In this document: positions 14,880-22,443 of the stretch, in pieces
How the letters are laid out: each line of letters opens with the position of its first letter
Numbering within the stretch: position 1 is the stretch's first letter
Origin: Nitrospinota bacterium
GTDB lineage: Bacteria; UBA8248; JACPRG01
DNA: 22,558 bases
Assembly (NCBI GenBank): GCA_030740135.1
Contig: JASLXW010000009.1
Span: 1-22,558, forward strand
Direction: 5' to 3'
Notes under the pieces: generated by a model
Told to the model about the DNA's origin: nothing
What the model saw: only the letters and a program-made list of their open reading frames with translations
Databases searched by the model: none
Position numbers and translations under genes: made by a program

Positions 14880-17440
14880 CCCGCACGCCTCTCCAAAGTG
14901 ACCGCCGGAACCGGATCGCCGGCCGACAAGAGAACGTTCGAAAGGCAATCTCCCGCGCCGCTCGGGACGTAGACCGCCCCCGGCGGGGTTTTCCGGTCAA
15001 CGTGAGCCGGGACGGAGATTTCCCCCCTCGATGAGGCCAGACTTACGACCTCCCCCTCGGAGATCCCGAGGGCGGCCGCGGCTTCGGGATGAATCTCGGC
15101 GTACGCCTGCGGGCCGGCGGCCCGAATGGCCTTCGACTCGGCCGCCATCGCGCCCGTTGAAAAAATCTGCGGAGAAGTCAACAGCCGCAGACCCCCCGCC
15201 CCGGAAGCGCCCGGCATCGCTCCCCCCGCGTCGGCCGCGCCGGAAGCGCCCGGCACCGCCCGGTCCGGGGGGAGCGCTTCGGCCGCCCACCGGAACCCGC
15301 CCTTCTCCGGCCCGCCGTTCCCAATGCCGGCATAGGCCGAAATCACCTTTTCGATCTCCTCCTGGACGGCGCCCAGGCCGTCGAACCGGGTGGGCGCGCC
15401 GAACTGGCCCATGAGCTCCCCGATGATCTCCCAATCCGGCCGGACGCCGGCGCTCGGCCGGACGGCGACGTCGAGCCCCTGGACGTGTCGGCCGACGCCC
15501 GTCACCGTTCCCTCGATTTCCGTCGGGGCGCCGACGGGGAGGACGATGTCCGCATACGCCGCCGAGAAGTTCGGCAGGCTGTCCTGAACCACCAAGAACT
15601 CCAGTCCGTCCAGGGCCGCGCGCACGGCTTCCGGATCCGGGAAGTCCCGAACCGGATCCGCCCCCATGAGGTAGAGGGCCTTGATCCGGCCTTCCCGGAC
15701 AGCCGCGAGGATTCCTTGCGCATCCAACCCCGTCCAGTCGGGATACCGGAGGACGCCGGCCTCGAAGAGCGCGTCGTCTCTGCCCACGGGGCGGTAACCG
15801 GGGAAGGCGTAGGGGAGGCATCCCATATCCATCGCGCCCTGAAGGTTCGGCCCGGTGTGAAGGTGGCCGCCCCGGGCGCCGGGGAGCGCGGACTCCAGTC
15901 CGGCGAACAGCGGCGCGGCCGAGGCGTCGCCGACGCCCGGCCCCATCAGCAGGGTGCAGCCGCCGGCCGCTCCGATGATCTCGGCGGCGCGGCGGAGGTC
16001 GTCCGGGCCGACGCCGGCCGTCTCGGCCAACGCATCCAGCGGGGCTTCCGCGCCGGGAGGCGGCGACAGATCCGCGCCCCCCTCCTTCAACGCCGCCCAA
16101 AGCCCGAGCATCAGGGCGCGCTCCGCTCCGGGCGCGTACTGAAGACGGACCGCCACGGGCGCATTCACCGAGACCCGCCGGGGATGGGCCAGAACCAGTT
16201 TCCCGCCCGCCCGGACGGCCTTCCGCAACCGGAGCGCCAGAATGGGGTGCTCATAAAACAGGTCGGCCCCCAGCACGAAGGCCGTCGTCGATTTTTCCAG
16301 GTCCTCGAAGCCCAGGCTCAACCCCGGATAACCGCGAGCCCGGATGTAGGCGTCGGTGGCGGCCTGATCCAGGGGCTGGGTGCGCGCGTCGACGTGGTTC
16401 GTGCCCAGGACCCCGCGGAGCATCTTCTGGAACAGGTAGGCCGCCTCATTGGTGGACCGCGCGCCCCCGATGCCCGCGACGGCCTCGGGACCGTGCGTGT
16501 CCCGGACGCGGCGGAGGGCCTCGACGGTCAGGGTCAGGGTCTCCTCCCAGGTCTTCTCGGTCCGGGCCTGCGCGCGGCCCGCCGCCGGGGTCCGCAGCCG
16601 GTTCGGGCTTCCGACGAACTCCATGCCCCAGCGGCCGGCGTCGCAGATCCAGGTCTCGTTGACGGCCTCGTTGCGGCCCGCCGTCACACGCTTGATGTCG
16701 TCCTCGCGGGTCCAGAGCACACTCGAGCACTGAACCGGGCAGAGGAGGCAGGGGATCTCCTTCGCCTCCATCTCCCAGGCGCGCGCCTTGAACCGGTAGG
16801 GCTTGTTGGTCAACGCGCCCACCGGACAAAGATCGATCACGTTCCCGGAAACGGTGGACTTCACGGAGATGTCGAGATCGTGGCAGGTGTCCACCATCGT
16901 CCGGTCGCCCCGGTCCACGAATCCGAATTCGCTCGCCCCGTCGATCTCCTCGCTGAACCGGATGCAGCGCGTGCAATGGACACACCGGTTCATCTCGGGC
17001 TCGATGTACGCGCTGATTTCGAGCTTGGGGTGTGTGCGCCGGACGAACTCGTTGCGGGTGAGCGTCTTGCCGAAGCCCATCGTGATGTCCTGGAGGGGAC
17101 ATTCCCCCCCCTTATCGCAGATGGGGCAGTCCAGCGGGTGGTTGAGGAGAAGAAACTCGACGACGCCCTTCTGGGCCTGGACGGCGACTTCGGAGGTCGT
17201 CGAGACGACCATCCCGTCGGCCACGGGCGTCGAGCAGGCCGTGAAAGGTCTCGGCGCGGCCCCCGGAGGCGGGGCCGGCTGCTGGATCTCCACCATGCAC
17301 TGCCGGCACTGCGCCACGACGGACAGCTTCGGATGATAACAGAACCGGGGGATGTAGATCCCCAGCGCGTCGGCCGCCTGGATGATGGTCGAGCCGGGCT
17401 CGACAGTGATCGTTTTTCCGTCGATGGTGACGGTCGGCAT
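14876..17440 (-). CDS. nuoG: NADH-quinone oxidoreductase subunit G, cluster 1
   Basis: NuoG (854 residues) is the large iron-sulfur subunit of the peripheral arm. The N-terminal [2Fe-2S] domain has Cys34, 45, 48 and 69 (N1b). His101 with Cys105, 108 and 114 form the N5 site, and Cys153, 156, 159 and 205 form N4. Cys231, 234, 238 and 266 (CxxCxxxC, 27 residues, C) form the optional N7 site found in a subset of bacteria. The remaining part is a molybdopterin-oxidoreductase-like fold without cofactor function in NuoG, ending in a MopB C-terminal-like domain. A Gly/Ala/Pro linker near residues 729-750 contains a repeated PGASGA. ATG 17438-17440 lies 15 bases after nuoF; the ribosome binding site (AAAGGG) is distant. 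Confidence 0.97.
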   Translation of the reverse strand: MPTVTIDGKTITVEPGSTIIQAADALGIYIPRFCYHPKLSVVAQCRQCMVEIQQPAPPPGAAPRPFTACSTPVADGMVVSTTSEVAVQAQKGVVEFLLLNHPLDCPICDKGGECPLQDITMGFGKTLTRNEFVRRTHPKLEISAYIEPEMNRCVHCTRCIRFSEEIDGASEFGFVDRGDRTMVDTCHDLDISVKSTVSGNVIDLCPVGALTNKPYRFKARAWEMEAKEIPCLLCPVQCSSVLWTREDDIKRVTAGRNEAVNETWICDAGRWGMEFVGSPNRLRTPAAGRAQARTEKTWEETLTLTVEALRRVRDTHGPEAVAGIGGARSTNEAAYLFQKMLRGVLGTNHVDARTQPLDQAATDAYIRARGYPGLSLGFEDLEKSTTAFVLGADLFYEHPILALRLRKAVRAGGKLVLAHPRRVSVNAPVAVRLQYAPGAERALMLGLWAALKEGGADLSPPPGAEAPLDALAETAGVGPDDLRRAAEIIGAAGGCTLLMGPGVGDASAAPLFAGLESALPGARGGHLHTGPNLQGAMDMGCLPYAFPGYRPVGRDDALFEAGVLRYPDWTGLDAQGILAAVREGRIKALYLMGADPVRDFPDPEAVRAALDGLEFLVVQDSLPNFSAAYADIVLPVGAPTEIEGTVTGVGRHVQGLDVAVRPSAGVRPDWEIIGELMGQFGAPTRFDGLGAVQEEIEKVISAYAGIGNGGPEKGGFRWAAEALPPDRAVPGASGAADAGGAMPGASGAGGLRLLTSPQIFSTGAMAAESKAIRAAGPQAYAEIHPEAAAALGISEGEVVSLASSRGEISVPAHVDRKTPPGAVYVPSGAGDCLSNVLLSAGDPVPAVTLERRAG
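15201..15255 (-). repeat. In-frame direct repeat in the nuoG linker
   Basis: CCGGAAGCGCCCGGCA occurs at 15201-15216 and 15240-15255, 39 bases (13 codons) apart. It encodes two copies of PGASGA in a Gly/Ala-rich linker of NuoG between the large fold and the C-terminal domain. Confidence 0.7.
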
Positions 17441-17455
17441 GATCGACAGAACCCT

Positions 17456-18733
17456 TTAAGCGAGCGCCGGCGCGCGCCGGACGTAAGCCTCGAACTCTTC
17501 CGGGAACTTCCGGATGCCGCTCTCGAGCGGCCCGCAGGCGGCGTCCCCGAGGGGGCAGAGGCAGCGGCCGCCCTTGATGTTGCCCGCCATCTCCAGGAGC
17601 AGATCCAGGTCCTCCGGCCTTCCCGTCCCGTCCACAATGCGCCCCATGATCCGGTAGGCCCACCCGGTCCCCTCGCGGCAGGGCGTGCACTGGCCGCAGG
17701 ACTCGTGATGGAAAAACCGCATCAGGATGTACGTGGCCCGGACGATGTCGGCCGTCTCGTCCATAACGATGACCGCCCCCGATCCGCCCATGGTCCCGAT
17801 GGCGGCGAGGGTGTCGAAACCCATCCGCACGTCGATCTCATCGGCCGTGAGCATGGGCGCGGAAGCGCCGCCGGGGATGACGGCCTTCAGCTTCCGACCG
17901 CCCGGGATTCCGCCGGCGTGATCATCAATGATCTCCCGGCACGTCACGCTCAGGGGCAGCTCGTAGCAGCCGGGCTTGTTGACGTGGCCGCTGACGGCGA
18001 ACACCCTTGTGCCCGCGTTCCGCTCGAACCCGATGCCGGTGAACCACTCGGGCCCCCGGGTGATGATGTCGGGGACGAAACAGAGGGTTTCCACGTTGTT
18101 GACGACGGTCGGGCTGGCGTACAGGCCTTCGAGGGCCGGGAACGGCGGCTTCGGGCGGGGCTGCCCGCGCTTGCCCTCCAGGGACTCCAGCAAACCCGTT
18201 TCTTCTCCGCAGATGTATGCCCCCGCTCCCCGGTGGAGGTGAATCTCGCAGTTGAATCCCGAGCCGAGGATGTCCCGACCCAGGCGCCCCGCCGCATAGG
18301 CCTCGTCCACCGCGGCCCGCAGACGCCGGTAGGCCCGGCCGAATTCCCCGCGGACATAAAGGTACGCGGTCTGGATGCCGACGGCGTAGCAGGCGATCAG
18401 GGCGCCCTCGACGACACGGTGGGGATCCTCTTCCATGAGCAATCGGTCTTTGAAAGTCCCCGGCTCGCTCTCGTCCCCGTTTACGCAGAGGTACTTCGGC
18501 CCGGCGTGGTCTTTGGGGACGAAACCCCATTTGACGCCGGTCGGGAAGCCCGCCCCTCCGCGCCCCCGGAGACCCGAGGCCTTGACCGTCTCGATCACCT
18601 CGGCGGGATCCGCCTTCTCATCCAGGATCCTCTCGATGCCCTGATAGACCCCGTTGGCCAGGGCGCCTTCCAGGGTGTGGCTGCCCTCTTTGCCTACGTT
18701 CTTCGTGACGATGGGCAGGATCTCGACGCTCAT
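17456..18733 (-). CDS. nuoF: NADH-quinone oxidoreductase subunit F, cluster 1
   Basis: NuoF binds NADH and FMN and carries cluster N3, the electron entry point of complex I. The FMN/NADH motif GLRGRGGAGFPTGVKW occurs at residues 54-69, followed by YLCVNGDESEPGTFKDR. GAGAYICGEETGLLESLEGK comes next. Near the C-terminus, ESCGQCTPCREG supplies Cys346, 349 and 352, and CPLGDAA supplies Cys393 for N3. The 425-residue length is typical. ATG 18731-18733 overlaps the nuoE stop by four bases (ATGA). It is the only nuoF in the window. Confidence 0.97.
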   Translation of the reverse strand: MSVEILPIVTKNVGKEGSHTLEGALANGVYQGIERILDEKADPAEVIETVKASGLRGRGGAGFPTGVKWGFVPKDHAGPKYLCVNGDESEPGTFKDRLLMEEDPHRVVEGALIACYAVGIQTAYLYVRGEFGRAYRRLRAAVDEAYAAGRLGRDILGSGFNCEIHLHRGAGAYICGEETGLLESLEGKRGQPRPKPPFPALEGLYASPTVVNNVETLCFVPDIITRGPEWFTGIGFERNAGTRVFAVSGHVNKPGCYELPLSVTCREIIDDHAGGIPGGRKLKAVIPGGASAPMLTADEIDVRMGFDTLAAIGTMGGSGAVIVMDETADIVRATYILMRFFHHESCGQCTPCREGTGWAYRIMGRIVDGTGRPEDLDLLLEMAGNIKGGRCLCPLGDAACGPLESGIRKFPEEFEAYVRRAPALA

Positions 18734-19305
18734 GCCGACGCCTCCTCCTCCGTCTCGTCCGCCGGGAGCGCCTTTTCGGACGGGTCCGGGCCGGTCCCGC
18801 CGCCGTCCATCTCGCGGTTCCACCCGTCGATCAGCGTGTCCAGTTTCTCCGGAGTCAGGTCCACGTGGAGGTTGTCGTCGCACCACATCATGGGCGCATG
18901 GTCGCAGGCCCCCAGGCATTCCGCCCGGGCCAGGGAGAACCGGCCGTCCCGCGTGACCTGGCCGACCCGGATGCCGAGCTTTCCTTCCAGGCCCCGGATG
19001 ATGTCCTCCGCCCCGGCCAGGTGGCAGGTCAGGTTCTGGCAGACCCACAGATGCCGTTTCCCCACCGGCTCGGTGTGAAGCATCTCGTAGAAGCTGGTCA
19101 CGCTCAGGACGTCCATCGCCGAAAGCTCCAGGAGGTCCGCCACGTATTGGATGGCCTGCGGCGACAGATATCCGAACTCCTCCTGGGCGAGCCGCAGGGT
19201 GGGGATCAGGGCGGAGCGCCGGAGGGGATACTGGGCGCAGAGGCGCTCGAATTCGGCCATGGCCTCGCCGGAGAACGCCAAGGCCGTCCTCGGGGTCTCG
19301 CTCAC
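18730..19305 (-). CDS. nuoE: NADH-quinone oxidoreductase subunit E, cluster 1
   Basis: NuoE (24 kDa subunit) is a thioredoxin-fold [2Fe-2S] protein that carries cluster N1a and pairs with NuoF. Cys89 and Cys94 (CQNLTC) plus Cys130 and Cys134 (CLGAC) match the four ligands with the family spacing. FSLARAECLGACDHAPMM and the N-terminal helical region with LRLAQEEFGYLS are typical. The start is GTG 19303-19305, overlapping the nuoD stop as GTGA, giving 191 residues. The last 25 or so residues form a Gly/Pro/Glu-rich hydrophilic tail. The gene stops in an overlap with nuoF. Confidence 0.96.
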   Translation of the reverse strand: MSETPRTALAFSGEAMAEFERLCAQYPLRRSALIPTLRLAQEEFGYLSPQAIQYVADLLELSAMDVLSVTSFYEMLHTEPVGKRHLWVCQNLTCHLAGAEDIIRGLEGKLGIRVGQVTRDGRFSLARAECLGACDHAPMMWCDDNLHVDLTPEKLDTLIDGWNREMDGGGTGPDPSEKALPADETEEEASA

Positions 19306-20537
19306 CGGTCCACCTCCCCGAGGATGAAGTCCATGCTCGCGATGATGGCCACCACGTCCGCAATCATCTTTCCGACGATCGCTTTTTCCATCGCCTGCAC
19401 GTTGACGAACGAAGGCGGGCGCAGCTTGGCTTTGTAGGGTTTCGGTCCGCCGTCGCTCACGATGTAGAAGCCCACCTCTCCCTTCGGCCCCTCGATGGGG
19501 ACATAGGCCTCCCCCTTGGGCACATCGAAACCGTGGGTGAAGATCAGGAAGTGGTGGATCAGGGCCTCCATGTCGTAGCGCAGCAGCTCCTTCGGCGGGG
19601 GGACCACCTTCGGGGCGTCCGCCAGGACGGGTCCGTCGGGGAGACCGTCCAGGGCCTGCCGGACGATCTTCGCGCTCTCGCGCATCTCGGCGACGCGGAC
19701 CCGATACCGGTCGTACACGTCGCCGCCCTCCCGGGTCGGGACATCGAACTCGAACCGCTCGTATCCGGAGTAGGGCTGGGCCTTCCTGAGATCGTGGGCC
19801 ACGCCGCACGCCCTCAAGTTGGGACCGCTCAATCCCAGGTCGATGGCCTCATCGGCGGTGAACACGCCCACGCCTACGGTCCGCTTCTTGAAGATGGGGT
19901 TCTCCGTCAGGAGGGTCTCGTACTCGTCCACCCGGTCCGGAAAGGCGTCGATAAACGCCCGGACCTCTTCTTCGAACTCGGGATAGAGCGGCCGGGCGAG
20001 CCCGCCGACGCGGAAATAGCTCGTCATCATCCGCACGCCGGAGACCCGCTCGAAGAGCCGAAGCACCTGCTCCCGCTCCCGGAAACAATAGAGAAAGACC
20101 GTCATCGCGCCCAGGTCGAGGGCGTGGGTCGCCAGCCAGACCAGGTGGCTGTTGATGCGGGTGAGCTCGGCCAGGATCACACGGGCGCACCGGGCCCGGG
20201 GGGGGATTTCCAGCCCCAGGAGTTTTTCCACCGGCAGGACATAGGCCAGGTTGTTGGACAGGGGGGCCAGGTAATCCATCCGGTCGGTAACGGTGATGGC
20301 CTGGGTGTAGGTCTTTTCCTCCATCGTCTTCTCCATCCCGGTGTGGAGATAGCCGATGTCGGCCGCGGCCCGGACGACGGTCTCGCCGTTGAGCTCGAGG
20401 ACCAGGCGCAGGACCCCATGCGTGCTCGGGTGCTGGGGACCCATGTTGAGGGTCATGGTCTGGGTGTGGAGCCCGGACCCGTCCTCGATCTTCGTCCCGC
20501 CCCAGGGCGCCCCGATGTCATCGAGGATCTCAGCCAT
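19302..20537 (-). CDS. nuoD: NADH-quinone oxidoreductase subunit D, cluster 1
   Basis: NuoD (411 residues) forms the quinone-reducing site with NuoB and Nuo[21 protein letters not shown] begins at residue 30; GYLHTGMEK and [20 protein letters not shown] follow, and the protein ends in the invariant GEVDR. It contains a segment near residues 308-342 with MEALIHHFLIFTHGFDVPKG, typical of the longer NuoD subtype and missing in the cluster 2 copy. ATG 20535-20537 overlaps nuoC by eight bases. A GGAGG Shine-Dalgarno nine bases upstream, inside nuoC, fixes the start. A start 135 bases further upstream would overlap most of the nuoC signature region and has no family support. Confidence 0.97.
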   Translation of the reverse strand: MAEILDDIGAPWGGTKIEDGSGLHTQTMTLNMGPQHPSTHGVLRLVLELNGETVVRAAADIGYLHTGMEKTMEEKTYTQAITVTDRMDYLAPLSNNLAYVLPVEKLLGLEIPPRARCARVILAELTRINSHLVWLATHALDLGAMTVFLYCFREREQVLRLFERVSGVRMMTSYFRVGGLARPLYPEFEEEVRAFIDAFPDRVDEYETLLTENPIFKKRTVGVGVFTADEAIDLGLSGPNLRACGVAHDLRKAQPYSGYERFEFDVPTREGGDVYDRYRVRVAEMRESAKIVRQALDGLPDGPVLADAPKVVPPPKELLRYDMEALIHHFLIFTHGFDVPKGEAYVPIEGPKGEVGFYIVSDGGPKPYKAKLRPPSFVNVQAMEKAIVGKMIADVVAIIASMDFILGEVDR

Positions 20538-21216
20538 CCGCCGATTCCTCCGCCGCGTCCGGCTCGTGGCCGGCGCCGGCCGGCCGCCGGTGGGCGTCCA
20601 CGTAGCGCTCGATGGTGGTCCGGTGGTGTTGGCGGACGTATTCCTGGTTCCCGGTGAACTGGACCGGCTCATTCCCCACGGCGAAATCCTTCCGGTGCGG
20701 GTGTCCCTCGAAGCCCTCGGGCGTCAGGATTCGCTCGAGGTTCGGGTGGCCGTTGAACCGGATGCCCACCAGGTCGAAGGCCTCCCGCTCGTGCCAGTTC
20801 GCTACGCTCCACACGGAGGCCACCGAGTCCAGGGCGGGCGGGTCCGCGTCCACGCGGGCCCTCAGGCGGAGCCGCCGGTTGAAGGGGATGGACTGAAGGT
20901 GATAGACCACGGCGAACCGGGGGCCGTCCACGTCTAGGGTCAGGCGGTCCAGGCCGCAGAGGTCGGCCAGAAAGTTGTACCGAAGCTCGGCGTGGTCCCG
21001 CAGGAACCGGCAGATCTCGGCGACCCGTCCGGATTCCACCTCGACGGTGGTCTCGTCCCGGAAGTGCGTCACGTCCAGGACGGCGTCACCAAACCGGCGC
21101 CGCAGGAGGTCCACCGTTGCCTTGGACATCGCGGCGGCCGGCGGGTCCGTCTCCGGCCCGGCTTCGCCCGCTTCGGCGTCCGCCGCCCGTTTCTCGGGAT
21201 TCTCGGATTCGGGCAT
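20530..21216 (-). CDS. nuoC: NADH-quinone oxidoreductase subunit C, cluster 1
   Basis: NuoC is the 30 kDa scaffold subunit of the peripheral arm. YNFLADLCGLDRL and the signature EREAFDLVGIRFNGHPNLER are followed by LTPEGFEGHPHRKDFAV. The start is uncertain. ATG 21214-21216 gives 228 residues with an acidic Ala/Glu/Pro-rich first 28 residues; a TTG at 21220-21222 adds two residues. An internal ATG at 21127-21129 (MSKATVDLL) would give the plain family N-terminus. None has a clear Shine-Dalgarno. The cluster 2 NuoC also has an acidic extension, which favours the longer form here. It is preceded by an unusually long 130-base gap with a dyad sequence. Confidence 0.93.
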   Translation of the reverse strand: MPESENPEKRAADAEAGEAGPETDPPAAAMSKATVDLLRRRFGDAVLDVTHFRDETTVEVESGRVAEICRFLRDHAELRYNFLADLCGLDRLTLDVDGPRFAVVYHLQSIPFNRRLRLRARVDADPPALDSVASVWSVANWHEREAFDLVGIRFNGHPNLERILTPEGFEGHPHRKDFAVGNEPVQFTGNQEYVRQHHRTTIERYVDAHRRPAGAGHEPDAAEESADG

Positions 21217-21235
21217 TTTCAATTCGCGATTTTCA

Positions 21236-21251
21236 TGTGAAATTCATCACA
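21236..21251. promoter_or_regulatory. CRP/FNR-family-like operator dyad upstream of nuoC
   Basis: TGTGAAATTCATCACA is a perfect TGTGA-N6-TCACA dyad, the core recognised by CRP and by some relatives such as CooA or HcpR. An exact match is expected by chance only about 0.02 times in a window of this size (22558 divided by 4 to the tenth power). It lies 20 bases before the nuoC ATG, inside the long nuoB-nuoC gap. Binding is not shown by sequence alone. Confidence 0.4.
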
Positions 21252-21301
21252 AGCCAAAGTCCGGAACTACCCCCGGAGACCGCATCCATGCTGCCGCACG
21301 G

Positions 21302-21317
21302 GGTTATCCCGATAACC
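21302..21317. repeat. Short inverted repeat in the nuoB-nuoC gap
   Basis: GGTTAT and ATAACC form a perfect 6-bp stem around a 4-base loop. There is no T-run next to it, so it is not a standard terminator. It could stabilise or process the mRNA between nuoB and nuoC. Confidence 0.45.
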
Positions 21318-21346
21318 GGCGCGGGCGCCTTTCGGGTGTGCCGATA

Positions 21347-21826
21347 TCAGGCCTTCGCTTTCAGGGATTCGTTCTCGATCTTGGCCTGGAGCTTCATGAT
21401 GGAATCGATGAGGGTTTCAGGCCTTGGGGGGCAACCCGGGACGTAGACGTCCACGGGGATGACTCGGTCGACGCCCTGGACGAGCGCGTAGTTGTTGAAA
21501 ACGCCGCCCGTCGATGCGCAGGCGCCCATGGAGATCACCCATTTGGGCTCGGGCATCTGATCGTACAGCCGCTTCACGACCGGGGCCATCTTTCTGGACA
21601 CCCGGCCCGCGACGATCATCACGTCCGACTGCCGGGGGGAGCCGCGGAAGACCTCCGCGCCGAATCGGGACAGGTCGAATCGGGAGGCCGAGGTCGCCAT
21701 CATCTCGATCGCGCAACAGGCCAACCCGAACAGGGCGGGCCAAAGCGAGTTCTTTCTCGCCCAGTTGACCAGGTCATCGAGGCGGGCCAGGACGACGTTG
21801 TCCTTCAGTTGCTCTTCCAGTCCCAT
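21347..21826 (-). CDS. nuoB: NADH-quinone oxidoreductase subunit B, cluster 1
   Basis: NuoB (159 residues) carries cluster N2, the last iron-sulfur cluster before quinone. The ligands are the adjacent Cys37-Cys38 in [11 protein letters not shown], Cys103 in SMGACAST, and Cys132 in [29 protein letters not shown] is intact. It differs from cluster 2 NuoB around residues 56-62 (GAEVFRG rather than GIIFRAT) and in the RVSRKM segment near the N2 pocket. ATG 21824-21826 has GGAAG eight bases upstream and lies three bases after nuoA. Confidence 0.97.
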   Translation of the reverse strand: MGLEEQLKDNVVLARLDDLVNWARKNSLWPALFGLACCAIEMMATSASRFDLSRFGAEVFRGSPRQSDVMIVAGRVSRKMAPVVKRLYDQMPEPKWVISMGACASTGGVFNNYALVQGVDRVIPVDVYVPGCPPRPETLIDSIMKLQAKIENESLKAKA

Positions 21827-21829
21827 GAG

Positions 21830-22186
21830 CTACTTCCAGTCCAGGGCGCCGCGCCGCCAGACGTACACCAAGCTCAAGCCGAGAATCCCGATGAAAACGG
21901 CCATCTCGACGAATCCGAACACCTTCAGCTCGCGAAAAACGACCGCCCAGGGGTACATGAACACCGCCTCGATGTCGAACAGGATGAAGAGCATCGCCAC
22001 CATGTAGAACTTGACGGAGAACCGGATTCGGGCGTCCCCGACGGCCTCGACGCCGCATTCGTAGGGGCTGTCTTTCACGACGCTTCGCCGCCGCCGCCCC
22101 ATTAAGGAGGAGACCAGCAGGCTCACGGCCGCGAACCCCGCCACAACAACCAGCATCACGAATATCGGAAAATAACCCGCAAGCAT
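21830..22186 (-). CDS. nuoA: NADH-quinone oxidoreductase subunit A, cluster 1
   Basis: NuoA (118 residues from this ATG) is a three-helix membrane subunit next to NuoH and NuoJ. The quinone-side loop [11 protein letters not shown] and the second-helix motif [19 protein letters not shown] identify it; it ends in RRGALDWK. I chose ATG 22184-22186. A TTG directly before it would add one residue. Neither has a strong ribosome binding site. This is the first gene of cluster 1, with a promoter-like sequence some 50 bases upstream. Confidence 0.95.
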   Translation of the reverse strand: MLAGYFPIFVMLVVVAGFAAVSLLVSSLMGRRRRSVVKDSPYECGVEAVGDARIRFSVKFYMVAMLFILFDIEAVFMYPWAVVFRELKVFGFVEMAVFIGILGLSLVYVWRRGALDWK

Positions 22187-22236
22187 CAATCAAGAATCCC
22201 GGTTCGGAAAAATGGTCTCGCCCCGCCACTGAGGAC

Positions 22237-22265
22237 AACCTATCCACCGACCCGCCGCCTGTCAA
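22237..22265 (-). promoter_or_regulatory. Sigma70-like promoter for nuo cluster 1
   Basis: On the minus strand, a perfect TTGACA (22260-22265) is followed after 17 bases by TAGGTT (22237-22242), which matches three of six -10 positions. Transcription would start near 22230, giving a leader of about 45 bases before nuoA. The -35 is strong and the -10 is weak, which would suit an activator-assisted or moderate promoter. Confidence 0.45.
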
Positions 22266-22421
22266 GCGGCCCCGCGCGCATCGCCTTCCATTACTGATTT
22301 CCTGCAATTCATATTCCCGAGACAAAGGGGCGAATTCCCTTTTGTTTCAGGCCGGAAACGACTCTTCATGTCAGAGATCCGTCTTATTGCGTCAAAGCTT
22401 CCCGCCGGTTTTTCGGCCTTG

Positions 22422-22443
22422 GGGGCGCGCGGTCGCGCGCCCC
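22422..22443. repeat. Perfect 10-bp GC-rich inverted repeat upstream of cluster 1
   Basis: GGGGCGCGCG and CGCGCGCCCC flank a GT pair, giving a very stable potential hairpin (9 bp with a 4-base loop in practice). No T-run follows in either direction, so it is not a clear intrinsic terminator. Confidence 0.5.

Larger units (their letters stand above)
21217..21346 (-). other. nuoB-nuoC gap of cluster 1
   Basis: At 130 bases this is by far the longest gap between genes inside cluster 1, where other neighbours overlap or lie within 46 bases. It contains a small hairpin-forming sequence (21302-21317), a perfect TGTGA-N6-TCACA dyad (21236-21251), and a five-codon open frame (21219-21236, MKIAN) that ends two bases before the nuoC ATG. 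I find no convincing -35/-10 pair here. Confidence 0.6.

Noticed and set aside
14876..17440. nuoG as a formate dehydrogenase or other molybdoenzyme
   Set aside because: The arrangement of N1b, N5, N4 and N7 motifs, its position between nuoF and nuoH, and the lack of a recognisable catalytic Cys/Sec site all indicate NuoG.
15485..19078. Plus-strand open frame of 1197 codons across nuoG, nuoF and nuoE
   Set aside because: It is exactly antisense to three well-supported nuo genes, its translation is low-complexity Arg/Gly/His/Asp-rich with no recognisable domain, and it follows from GC-rich third positions on the other strand.
22324..22342. AAAGGG/CCCTTT inverted repeat as an intrinsic terminator
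   Set aside because: The stem is only 6 bp, half of it A-T, the loop is 7 bases, and neither side has a real T-run.
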